From Candidatus Gottesmanbacteria bacterium RIFCSPHIGHO2_01_FULL_46_14 (GTDB taxonomy: Bacteria; Patescibacteriota; Microgenomatia; UBA10105; UBA927), in the NCBI GenBank assembly GCA_001780895.1, contig MFJJ01000058.1:1-20882 (forward strand): a DNA stretch of 20,882 nt. Direction: 5' to 3'. Positions within the stretch are counted from its first letter, which is position 1. Each line of letters begins with the position of its first letter. The position numbers were made by a program, and so were the translations under genes. Positions 13,918 to 20,331 of this stretch are shown here, piece after piece. The notes under the pieces are model-generated. The model saw only the letters and a list, made by a program, of their open reading frames with translations. It ran no database searches and was not told the origin of the DNA.

Positions 13918-14778
13918 TTACAGTCCATATGCATTGAGGTTCGCGTTGCCGATACGCGTACGGGGCAGGAGAAAACGACGCTTTTTGCATTGTGTAATCC
14001 CGGGTAATGTCGTAAAGCCCAATGTATAGCCAAGGGACGAGAGCACCGCTTCACCATTTGTACTCGGATTGCCGTATGGATAGGCAAATATTTTTGCCTG
14101 GTTGAGTCCGCGGCTCGCTAGCTGGGTATCTGCCGTTCCGATTTCCGTTTGGTTGGTGGCAAGACTATTGTTAACATTCTTATGGCTCCAGGTGTGATTG
14201 GCAAAATAAATAAGTCCCCATGATGCGATATCCTGGACGGTTTGCCACGTCATGTATCCAGGGTTTTGGATAAGTCCGGTGGGGATAAATGCAACTGCGG
14301 CAAACCCAAATGTGCGCAGAATCGGTGCTGCGTCCGTGCCGAAGTCGTCATACCCGTCGTCAAATGTGAGAAGTATCGGTTTGGAAGGTAACGGTGTTCC
14401 GGCATCAAAAAATGCAATGAGTTGCTCACCGTGAATTGGCGTATAATTTTTCTCTTTAAGATATTGCATCTGGTTTTGAAAATTTTGTGTATCGACGGTC
14501 AACCCTGCATGACCCAGCTCTTTGGCAGTGTCTAATTTTTGGATGTGGTGATAGAAGAGCGTTGGGACCACAGCACAGGGGCCATAGAGCGCATTCATTT
14601 CGGCAAACGTCAATGGTTTTGGCGTGGGTGTCGGAAACGGAGTGGGCGTTGCGGTTGGAGTTGAAGTGGGCGTTTCGCTAATTTGTTTTTTTGATGGGAT
14701 ACTATGAAATAGTACAAAAAAAACAAGTATGAATAGAGTTAATACTATGCCCAAAAGATTACGAGCACCCTTTTTCAT
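13918..14778 (-). CDS. Membrane-anchored polysaccharide deacetylase (NodB/CE4)
   Basis: 286 aa. Residues 1-30 (MKKGARNLLGIVLTLFILVFFVLF) form a signal anchor, followed by a Thr/Pro linker (36-55, TPTATPTPFPTPTP). The NodB domain follows: FYHHIQ (75-80), motif 1 TFDDGYDD (138-145, Asp141 and metal-binding Asp), motif 2 HTWSH (His195, His199) and PYG (234-236). The enzyme should remove acetyl groups from cell-surface sugars, perhaps peptidoglycan or capsule, outside the membrane. ATG 14778 gives the expected signal; an earlier start at 14823 would overlap the promoter. Single gene. Confidence 0.92.
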   Translation of the reverse strand: MKKGARNLLGIVLTLFILVFFVLFHSIPSKKQISETPTSTPTATPTPFPTPTPKPLTFAEMNALYGPCAVVPTLFYHHIQKLDTAKELGHAGLTVDTQNFQNQMQYLKEKNYTPIHGEQLIAFFDAGTPLPSKPILLTFDDGYDDFGTDAAPILRTFGFAAVAFIPTGLIQNPGYMTWQTVQDIASWGLIYFANHTWSHKNVNNSLATNQTEIGTADTQLASRGLNQAKIFAYPYGNPSTNGEAVLSSLGYTLGFTTLPGITQCKKRRFLLPRTRIGNANLNAYGL

Positions 14779-14791
14779 ATGGCCCACGCCT

Positions 14792-14797
14792 ATTATA
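14792..14797 (-). promoter_or_regulatory. -10 element of the deacetylase gene
   Basis: TATAAT on the minus strand, ending 14 nt before the A of ATG 14778; no clear -35. Leader of about 7 nt, without a Shine-Dalgarno. Confidence 0.5.
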
Positions 14798-14886
14798 TTC
14801 GACTCGAGAGAGGCAGGGAACAAGGAGGCAACTGCGATCTGATTTTTTGGATTCCCCTCTTTTTATGGAAGTCTATCACTTTAGGC

Positions 14887-14913
14887 TTGACAATTCTCTC
14901 TCTCAATTAGAAT
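14887..14913 (+). promoter_or_regulatory. Promoter of the unknown gene at 14924
   Basis: TTGACA (14887-14892) and TAGAAT (14908-14913), spacer only 15 nt. The -10 ends 11 nt before the ATG, so a very short leader is predicted. Confidence 0.5.
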
Positions 14914-14923
14914 CCCTCTCTAT

Positions 14924-15277
14924 ATGGCAAACGTTGATTTTGATCCATACAAGCGCTACGGCGACATGTTTCAACAAATAACGGATTATACAGACAGGCT
15001 CTCCAGACGAGTACTTATTGAACCGGAAAACATCCGACCATTTGGGAAAAGAGTGAAGGTTATTCCCGGCAAGGGCGCAGGAGAGCGTTCTTTAGTCTTG
15101 GCCCCTGTTGATGGTGCCTTACAGATGTCTGCAGATGAGGGGATTGCTGAAATAGGGGACACAAGGCTGACGGCCACGGGTCCATTTCAAGAAGTTGTTT
15201 TCACACCCACTATTCAGAGAGGTCGAAGGACAAGAAGAGTTACCATAAGACACCTCGGAGACTTATTCGTTGGGTAA
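14924..15277 (+). CDS. Unknown protein, 117 aa
   Basis: The first 35 residues are helical (YKRYGDMFQQITDYTDRLSRRV); the rest appears beta-rich (KRVKVIPG, SLVLAPVDG, RLTATG, EVVFTPTIQR, RRVTIRHLGDLFVG). No signal peptide, membrane segment or metal motif. The stop lies 1 nt from the end of the convergent doc gene. A promoter 11 nt upstream supports the start. I do not recognise the family; the gene at 17208 is similar in size and beta-rich style but has no clear similarity. Confidence 0.65.
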   Translation: MANVDFDPYKRYGDMFQQITDYTDRLSRRVLIEPENIRPFGKRVKVIPGKGAGERSLVLAPVDGALQMSADEGIAEIGDTRLTATGPFQEVVFTPTIQRGRRTRRVTIRHLGDLFVG

Positions 15278-15278
15278 T

Positions 15279-15662
15279 TTATTCTTTGCTGTGAGATTTG
15301 AGCCAGGAGGCGATGCCCTCGGCTGAAATATTCTCGTTATCAATCTTCAAACCAAACGACACGAGTTCTTCTTGACCACACGTAAATTTACACCCATTAA
15401 GTTCTAGAAAAGTCATCGCAGAAAGAAGTGATGTGCGTTTGTTGCCATCGACGAATGCGTGGTTTTTAATAAGAGAGTGGCAAAGCGCGCCTGCTTTATT
15501 AAAAATCGTAGGATAGAGATCGAGACCAGAAAACGTCGCTTGCGGGCGGTGTACTGCAGCATCCAGAAGTCCTAGGTCGCGTAGGCCATGGGATCCACCG
15601 CTTTTTTCTATCGAAAGGTGATGAAGAAGAAGAACGTCTTCAGTCGAGAGATATTTGGTCAT
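15279..15662 (-). CDS. doc: Doc-type Fic-fold toxin
   Basis: 127 aa, the size of Doc. The signature HAFVDGNKR (68-76) is the Doc form of the Fic motif: His68, Asp72, Asn74, Lys75, Arg76. Lys instead of Gly in the anion loop (NKR versus NGR) is linked to kinase activity; P1 Doc phosphorylates EF-Tu and stops translation. Length and the GGSHGLRDLGLLDAAVHRP segment also fit. It overlaps its AbrB-type antitoxin by 23 nt and is the second gene in the pair. Confidence 0.93.
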   Translation of the reverse strand: MTKYLSTEDVLLLHHLSIEKSGGSHGLRDLGLLDAAVHRPQATFSGLDLYPTIFNKAGALCHSLIKNHAFVDGNKRTSLLSAMTFLELNGCKFTCGQEELVSFGLKIDNENISAEGIASWLKSHSKE

Positions 15663-15918
15663 CTTGACCTACCCGAGCAAGTTTCTTAAATGCCGGAAGG
15701 TATCGGTTGAGAAGGTCATTGGCCACCGTATAGACCTCTGGGTCGACAGGAATTTTTGTTTGTGTTCGTTTGGAAGGCACGTCGATGACAATGCGATCCA
15801 TATCTGCTTTGTATGACATCTCGACGTATGTACCAATTTTGACGCCAGATTCCTCCATGAGGGGCTTGGAGATAGTTACGCCACCTGAATTACCTATACG
15901 GATAATCTTTTGCTTCAT
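15640..15918 (-). CDS. AbrB/MazE-like antitoxin partner of Doc
   Basis: 92 aa. The N-terminal 50 residues (KQKIIRIGNSGGVTISKPLMEESGVKIGTYVEMSYKADMDRIVI) form a swapped-hairpin AbrB domain as in MazE. The C-terminal 40 residues (PEVYTVANDLLNRYLPAFKKLA) form a helical tail that would neutralise Doc. Phd antitoxins usually pair with Doc, so this is an exchanged partner. The promoter lies inside the end of the upstream methyltransferase gene. Confidence 0.85.
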   Translation of the reverse strand: MKQKIIRIGNSGGVTISKPLMEESGVKIGTYVEMSYKADMDRIVIDVPSKRTQTKIPVDPEVYTVANDLLNRYLPAFKKLARVGQDDQISLD

Positions 15919-15930
15919 ATGATTATAACT

Positions 15931-15959
15931 ATGTTATAACAAGATCCTGATGTTGTCAA
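15931..15959 (-). promoter_or_regulatory. Promoter of the abrB-doc pair
   Basis: On the minus strand TTGACA (15954-15959) precedes TAACAT (15931-15936, 17-nt spacer) or TATAAC (15-nt spacer). The A of the ATG is at 15918, so the leader is short. GTTATAAC at 15934 overlaps the -10 and is palindromic, a possible AbrB site. Confidence 0.6.
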
Positions 15960-16521
15960 GTGAGAAAAATCGGGAAACTCGCGATTGATAGGCAGTATAG
16001 GATTTGCCGAAATGCGCTACCAGAAGTTTTTCTTCGGCTGACACCGCCATTTTGATAGCGAGGAAAAAGAGGGGAGAAAGGAGGATGAAATAACTGTGCA
16101 GCGCTATTTGTTGACCAATAAAAAGAACTAACAGTCCAAGGTAAAGGGGATTGCGGGAGAATACAAACGGACCTGACGTTACGAGCGCAGATTGTACCTT
16201 TTTATCGTGTTGAGCAGGCCTTCCCCAGCTTTTCCCCATCACAAGTTTTGCCCATGAGGCCAGTCCCGCGCCACCAATTGTAAGGATGATGCCCGAGACT
16301 CCGAGCAAAGTATTCCAGGACCCAAGGGGAATAGTTGTGTTTACCGGAAGCAGTACCTGGTAGAAACAGATGATTTCGAACAAAACAATTGACGTAGACC
16401 GGATGTTCGTAAACGAATGAAAAAAATTGGTGACATTTTTCCCGCGGCTGGTAGCCATCCAGAACGTAAAAATAAATAGCCAAATAACAGTGAGCACCCG
16501 TCGAATCAATTCTTGCGGCAT
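15934..16521 (-). CDS. Isoprenylcysteine carboxyl methyltransferase-like membrane protein
   Basis: 195 aa with about five hydrophobic segments. The conserved C-terminal part LVTSGPFVFSRNPLYLGLLVLF, then EEKLLVAHFGKSYTAYQSRVSRFF, is the shared SAM-binding and catalytic region of the ICMT/PEMT (NnrU-like) methyltransferases. In bacteria the substrates are usually phospholipids or unknown. It is transcribed divergently from the thermonuclease; TATACT lies 7 nt before its ATG. Confidence 0.88.
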   Translation of the reverse strand: MPQELIRRVLTVIWLFIFTFWMATSRGKNVTNFFHSFTNIRSTSIVLFEIICFYQVLLPVNTTIPLGSWNTLLGVSGIILTIGGAGLASWAKLVMGKSWGRPAQHDKKVQSALVTSGPFVFSRNPLYLGLLVLFIGQQIALHSYFILLSPLFFLAIKMAVSAEEKLLVAHFGKSYTAYQSRVSRFFSLDNIRILL

Positions 16522-16527
16522 GGAATT

Positions 16528-16533
16528 AGTATA
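16528..16533 (-). promoter_or_regulatory. -10 of the methyltransferase gene
   Basis: TATACT on the minus strand ends 7 nt before the A of ATG 16521, so the A of the start codon is the expected first transcribed base. No good -35 was found. Confidence 0.5.
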
Positions 16534-16555
16534 ACAGGAGCGTTAGACTGGATGT

Positions 16556-17146
16556 ATGGCAAAAAAACGGAAATCGAGATGGACGAAAGCCCGGTTAGCC
16601 GGATTGGGGATACCGGCTGTCCTTATTCCAGGGATTCTTTTGGCTGTCGCCCTCGGATGGAACCCCAGAGAACTTGCGAAAGTAAATGATTTCCATAAAA
16701 TTCAAACATTATTTCCTAAAAACGGTACTGTCAGGGAAGTACATGATGGGGATACTGTTGTACTACAAAACGGTGCTGAGGTACGTCTTGTCGGCATAGA
16801 TGCACCTGAAAGAGGAGATGATAAATTTAGCGAAGCGAAGAAGTATCTTAGTGAATTAGTCAGTAATAAAAATATCTATTTAGAGTATGACCGCTATCAA
16901 GACGATGGATTTGGACGAATACTTGCTTGGGTTTGGATTGAGTGTGAAAAAACACCAAAATTTTTTCCTGCTGACTATATGCACCTTTCGCAAAAGGAAT
17001 CACGAGAAGGGCTCAAAGAAAATCCCGAGGGGTGTAAAAGGGGGACACTCGTTAACGAAACAATGGTCGATAAGAAATTGGCTGTAGTTCACAAACTCAA
17101 TGAAAGAGGCGAACTCAAGTACGAAAAGCGACTGATGGCACGTTGA
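16556..17146 (+). CDS. Membrane-anchored thermonuclease-like nuclease (SNase family)
   Basis: 196 aa. Basic residues 2-13 and a hydrophobic helix (about 15-33) anchor it. The staphylococcal-nuclease domain runs from about 58: VHDGDTV (Asp66 corresponds to SNase Asp21), RLVGIDAPE (Arg77, Asp82 and Glu85 to Arg35, Asp40 and Glu43) and DDGFGRILAWV (Arg121 to Arg87). All catalytic residues are present, so it should cut DNA or RNA outside the membrane with Ca2+. By context (comM, dprA upstream) it could help break down or process external DNA; this is inference. Confidence 0.92.
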   Translation: MAKKRKSRWTKARLAGLGIPAVLIPGILLAVALGWNPRELAKVNDFHKIQTLFPKNGTVREVHDGDTVVLQNGAEVRLVGIDAPERGDDKFSEAKKYLSELVSNKNIYLEYDRYQDDGFGRILAWVWIECEKTPKFFPADYMHLSQKESREGLKENPEGCKRGTLVNETMVDKKLAVVHKLNERGELKYEKRLMAR

Positions 17147-17166
17147 GCACAATATTTATCCTATAG

Positions 17167-17195
17167 TTGCAATCCAAAATTGATTGTATTATTAT
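17167..17195 (+). promoter_or_regulatory. Promoter of the unknown gene at 17208
   Basis: TTGCAA (17167-17172), 17-nt spacer and TATTAT (17190-17195), with the ATG at 17208 only 13 nt after the -10. This promoter overlaps the TTG that would otherwise begin the reading frame at 17184. Confidence 0.6.
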
Positions 17196-17207
17196 CCGGC
17201 TTATCGT

Positions 17208-17576
17208 ATGGATCCATTGGTTGCATATCACCGAGCGGGAATAGAACGAGGGGCATTAAATTTGCGAGAGGTTGGCCCACAGGGTAGCTCCCTGCGGGTA
17301 AGTGGTTTTAGGGCAGAAGTTCGACCTTGTGAGGATGGTGTTGAACTACAAGTTTCCCAGGGATTATTTGCCTCAGTCCCCGAGGGCAATCGATTCCCTT
17401 ACGTTTATCGTGCCCCTGATGGAGAAGGGAAAACTTTAGAATCACTGATTCTTCTGCCGGGTGAAAGGGTTTGCCTCAGAAGGCCAAGAGGGAAGGTCAT
17501 TCATACGATTGGTGCTTTGGCACCGCAGGATGGGAGATTGGCACTACAACAAATAGCCGCGATGAGAGCTGCCTAG
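17208..17576 (+). CDS. Unknown protein, 122 aa
   Basis: Soluble, beta-rich and Gly/Arg-rich (SLRVSGFRAEVRP, GVELQVSQGLF, YVYRAPDG, GERVCLRRPRGKVIHTIGALAP). No signal peptide, membrane segment or motif I recognise. ATG 17208 is preferred over TTG 17184 because the latter sits in the promoter. Its stop is followed by the extended -10 of the T-box unit 13 nt later, so it is monocistronic. Confidence 0.65.
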   Translation: MDPLVAYHRAGIERGALNLREVGPQGSSLRVSGFRAEVRPCEDGVELQVSQGLFASVPEGNRFPYVYRAPDGEGKTLESLILLPGERVCLRRPRGKVIHTIGALAPQDGRLALQQIAAMRAA

Positions 17577-17588
17577 TTTTGACAAGTG

Positions 17589-17597
17589 TGATATACT
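17589..17597 (+). promoter_or_regulatory. Extended -10 promoter of the T-box-trpS operon
   Basis: TGATATACT (TGn plus TATACT at 17592-17597). A TTGACA at 17579-17584 is too close (7 nt) to serve as its -35. The start is predicted near 17604, giving a leader of about 300 nt. Confidence 0.6.
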
Positions 17598-17603
17598 GTT
17601 GCT

Positions 17604-17894
17604 CTAGTTGAATAAACGCGTTGATCCGGAGGGTTGGAACCGGGGAGCGGCACAAAAATATGTGACGGAGCCGAAACCGTAAAAAGACAGGAACGAGTGT
17701 CGCAAGATCCGCTTACGCGCAAGGTTATAGCGGACGAGGACGGAGCTCGCCAAGAATGAGGTTTCCTCATTGGTTTGACGAACTCCCCGAAAGGGGATTT
17801 TTGTTGGCCAAGAGGGGACAAGCACAAGGTGGCACCGCCACAAAGGCCCTTGTAAACTCTCGAGATTTTTCTCGTGGATTTGCAAGGGTTTTTT
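17604..17894 (+). promoter_or_regulatory. T-box riboswitch leader controlling the racemase-trpS operon
   Basis: AAGGTGGCACCGCC (17826-17839) matches the T-box core (AGGGUGGNACCGCG consensus). The antiterminator can form from CAAGG (17825-17829) with CCTTG (17848-17852) and GCC (17837-17839) with GGC (17845-17847), leaving the TGGC bulge (17830-17833) that pairs with an uncharged tRNA ending GCCA, so its discriminator is G73, as in tRNA-Trp. The same CCTTG is used in the terminator, so the two folds exclude each other. Upstream are stem-loops including TCCCC-GAAA-GGGGA (17784-17797, Stem III-like). A candidate Trp codon TGG is at 17771-17773 but is not confirmed. It should raise expression when tRNA-Trp is uncharged. 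Confidence 0.85.
17847..17894 (+). terminator. T-box-controlled intrinsic terminator
   Basis: CCCTTGTAAA (17847-17856) pairs with TTTGCAAGGG (17879-17888) with one G-U; an inner CGAGA/TCTCG (17861-17874) lengthens it. Six T's follow (17889-17894). It lies 13 nt before the racemase start. Confidence 0.9.
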
Positions 17895-17907
17895 GTTGGA
17901 GAAATAT

Positions 17908-18606
17908 ATGAAACAACCAATTGGTATTATCGGCGGGATGGGGCCGCAGGCTTCGAGCGAGCTGTATCGATTGCTTATCGAAAGAGCTCGGGCGAACTAT
18001 GGTGTGCGGACCAATGACGCATATCCGGAAATCCTCATCGACTCCGTGCCTGTACCGGATTTTCTATCTGACACTGATCAGATGGAACAGGCAGCGAAAA
18101 TGCTTGAAGATCGCGTAGGTAGACTGACGCGGTATGGCATTGGCAGTCTCACACTGGCGTGTAATACCGCCTGCATATTGATTGATCGGTTGCAGAAGCG
18201 AACGAATGTACCAATTATTTCGGTTATAGACGAAGTGGCTAACCGTATTAATAAGAGTTTCCGTGTGCTTCTTCTGGCTTCTCCTACATCGCTTCGCATG
18301 AAGCTCTATCAGAATGCGCTTTCCAGCCTTGGCATTTTGTTCGTCGTACCGAAGGAGGAAGATTACGGAAAGATTGAGCTGATTATCAGAGGCGTTCTGG
18401 ATGATGATGACAGGCAGAAGCTTATGAAACAACTCGTAGAGATAGCGGACAGATATAGAAAAGAAACAAATGTCGATGGCATTGTGTTGGGTTGTACGGA
18501 ACTACCATTAGTATTTCCGGACAGGTACCCAATTCAGTTCTATAGTTCACTTTCCATACTCGCAGATGTCTTACTAAAACGCTATTATACAGAGGAGGTT
18601 GTATGA
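17908..18606 (+). CDS. Aspartate/glutamate racemase-like protein
   Basis: 232 aa. The Asp/Glu racemase fold: IGIIGGMGPQASSELYRLL at the N-terminus, two catalytic cysteines in ACNTAC (Cys85) and GCTELPL (Cys196), and the typical length. It should interconvert L- and D-Asp or a related amino acid for peptidoglycan or metabolism; the substrate is not certain. ATG 17908 has GGAG 6 nt upstream (17898-17901); the frame is open to TTG 17893. First gene after the T-box; overlaps trpS by 4 nt, so the two share tRNA-responsive control. Confidence 0.9.
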   Translation: MKQPIGIIGGMGPQASSELYRLLIERARANYGVRTNDAYPEILIDSVPVPDFLSDTDQMEQAAKMLEDRVGRLTRYGIGSLTLACNTACILIDRLQKRTNVPIISVIDEVANRINKSFRVLLLASPTSLRMKLYQNALSSLGILFVVPKEEDYGKIELIIRGVLDDDDRQKLMKQLVEIADRYRKETNVDGIVLGCTELPLVFPDRYPIQFYSSLSILADVLLKRYYTEEVV

Positions 18607-19973
18607 AAAGATTGCTTTCTGGAATTACCCCCTCGGGGGATGGGAGTCTCCATATTGGCAACTATTTGGGGGCGGTCAAGCAGTTTACTGAGCTCGCCAA
18701 AACGCATGAGTGCTTTCTCATGGTTGCTGATCTTCATGCACTCACGACGATACAGGATAAAGCACTGCTTCAAAAAAATACGGAGACATTAATTCTTTAT
18801 GAACTTGCGTTACTTGGTGACCTTAAAAATATCACGTTTTTCCGTCAATCCGATGTGCCGATGCACGCCGAACTCCAGTCGATCCTCAATAACGTGACGC
18901 CACTGGGGCTTCTCAAGCGGGCCCACGCATATAAAGATAAGTTAGCAAGGGATGTCATGGAAGATGACGTCAACGTTGGGCTGTTTTCCTATCCCATGCT
19001 CATGGCGGCAGATATCCTGCTTTATAAACCGGATCTTGTGCCGGTGGGGAAAGATCAGAAGCAACATGTGGAGATTACCCGCGACATCGCCGGACGATTT
19101 AATAAAATTTTTTCCCCGGTGTTCAAACTTCCGGAACCCTATATCCCGGAGGAAGTGGCGGTGGTCTTGGGAACCGATGGGAAGCGGAAGATGAGCAAAA
19201 GCCTGGGGAATATCATTAGTATTTTTGACGATGAAGAAATAATTAAAAAACAGGTCATGGGGACGTACACGGATCCTCAAAGAATTCATGCCAACGACCC
19301 CGGACACATTGAAGGAAACATGGTATTTACGTATCTCGAGTTTTTCGGGGAAAGAGGAAAAACAGACGAACTAAAAAAAGCTTATACAGAAGGCAAAGTA
19401 TCGGATATTGAGGTAAAAAATTACCTGTACGATCGTTTGATGAAAACGTTCGCCCCGGCGCGAAAAGTCTATGAAGAATTGAAACGGAACCCCGAAAAAG
19501 TTAAAAAAATTCTGCAAGACGGCGCGGAGAAAACCCACACAGTCGCATCGCAAACCATGAAAGAAGTTCGTGATGCTACAGGCATTACCAACCAGTATTC
19601 GTTCTTTCAATATGGATTGTCGCATAGTCCTAGCGACGTTCAAGGCTTAGCCTTGATTTCAATTGATGAATTTAGTCGAGTAGAGATGCGGGTGGGGAAG
19701 GTAGTGGAGGCGACGTATCCGGAGAAAAGCGAAAAACTCATTCGTCTGGTTGTTGATCTTGGAGACGAAAAGAGAGTTATATTCACAGGCGTTCGAACGC
19801 TTGGATATACGATAGATGACTTTTTGGATAAGCAGTTTTTCTTTGTGACCAATCTTGCTCCCCGAAAAATGATGAATGAAGAAAGCCAGGGGATGATTCT
19901 TGCGGTTGATGGGGCGGACAAGCCTTTATTTCTCTCTGCTGAAGGTATGCCGCTTGGGGCAAAAATCCGATAA
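18603..19973 (+). CDS. trpS: Tryptophanyl-tRNA synthetase with C-terminal Trbp111/EMAP-II-type domain
   Basis: 456 aa. Residues 1 to about 340 are a class I TrpRS: PSGDGSLHIGNYLGAV (HIGH motif, 17-20) and KMSKS (196-200). It attaches Trp to tRNA-Trp using ATP. Residues about 352-456 (FSRVEMRVGKVVEATYPEKSEKLIRLVVDLGD, NLAPRKMMNEESQGM) are an OB-fold tRNA-binding domain normally found on MetRS or PheRS-beta or as Trbp111. A typical TrpRS has about 330-345 residues, so the extra domain is a fusion. The junction (QGLAL, 347-351) is encoded by the palindrome CAAGGCTTAGCCTTG. AGAGGAGG (18591-18598) is a strong ribosome-binding site. It overlaps the racemase gene by 4 nt (ATGA). Confidence 0.95.
   Translation: MKRLLSGITPSGDGSLHIGNYLGAVKQFTELAKTHECFLMVADLHALTTIQDKALLQKNTETLILYELALLGDLKNITFFRQSDVPMHAELQSILNNVTPLGLLKRAHAYKDKLARDVMEDDVNVGLFSYPMLMAADILLYKPDLVPVGKDQKQHVEITRDIAGRFNKIFSPVFKLPEPYIPEEVAVVLGTDGKRKMSKSLGNIISIFDDEEIIKKQVMGTYTDPQRIHANDPGHIEGNMVFTYLEFFGERGKTDELKKAYTEGKVSDIEVKNYLYDRLMKTFAPARKVYEELKRNPEKVKKILQDGAEKTHTVASQTMKEVRDATGITNQYSFFQYGLSHSPSDVQGLALISIDEFSRVEMRVGKVVEATYPEKSEKLIRLVVDLGDEKRVIFTGVRTLGYTIDDFLDKQFFFVTNLAPRKMMNEESQGMILAVDGADKPLFLSAEGMPLGAKIR
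19639..19656. repeat. Palindrome with core CAAGGCTTAGCCTTG (copy 2, at TrpRS domain junction)
   Basis: 18 nt (19639-19656) are identical to the reverse complement of the element at 1598-1618. In frame it encodes QGLALI, exactly between the TrpRS catalytic domain and the tRNA-binding domain. Confidence 0.75.
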
Positions 19974-19984
19974 CAGCATGTCTT

Positions 19985-20013
19985 TTGACAATGCGTACGA
20001 AAAAGCGTACGCT
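19985..20013 (+). promoter_or_regulatory. Promoter and operator of the yefM-relE pair
   Basis: TTGACA (19985-19990), 17-nt spacer, TACGCT (20008-20013), ATG 20020 directly after (7 nt), so leaderless. An inverted repeat GCGTACG (19993-19999) and CGTACGC (20006-20012) covers the spacer and -10; YefM/Phd operators commonly have a TGTACA-like core, and GTAC is central to each arm here. Confidence 0.65.
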
Positions 20014-20019
20014 TTAGAT

Positions 20020-20331
20020 ATGAATTCACCTATTCCTTCCACCCTAACTGTCAGCGATGCGAGGGCAAATCTCTATGACATGATGGAGGAGGTGCGTAAA
20101 TACCTCAAACGCTTTGTCATCACACACCACGGCAAACCGCAAGCGGTTCTTCTCCCTGTTGAGGATCTCGAAAGTTGGGAAGAAACACTGGATATTCTAT
20201 CGAACAAAAAATTGATGCGCGACATCCGCCAGGCAGAAAAAGATTTCAAAGCTGGTCGATATTACACGCTTGACGAAGTTGAACAGAGACTACAGCTCAA
20301 AGAGAAACCACGAAAAAGACGATCGTCATGA
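20020..20331 (+). CDS. Phd/YefM-family antitoxin
   Basis: 103 aa. TLTVSDARANLYDMMEEVRKYLKRFVITHHGKPQAVLLPVEDLESWEETLDIL is the complete YefM/Phd DNA-binding domain. The tail (about 65-103) has RQAEKDFKAGRYYTLDEVE, probably the toxin-binding helix. ATG 20020 places the start directly after a promoter; ATG 19978 is in frame but upstream of the -35. The stop overlaps relE (ATGA). Confidence 0.92.
   Translation: MNSPIPSTLTVSDARANLYDMMEEVRKYLKRFVITHHGKPQAVLLPVEDLESWEETLDILSNKKLMRDIRQAEKDFKAGRYYTLDEVEQRLQLKEKPRKRRSS

Noticed and set aside
13758..14087. 109-aa minus-strand ORF over the end of the deacetylase
   Set aside because: It is a shadow frame; the region 13779-13917 has no coding pattern I can support.
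17184..17207. TTG start of the unknown gene at 17208
   Set aside because: The TTG sits in the promoter (-35 TTGCAA, -10 TATTAT); the ATG at 17208 is a better start.
17628..17800. RNase P RNA or another structured RNA in the long leader
   Set aside because: No RNase P core such as GGAAAGTCC was found. The T-box core and terminator explain the leader.
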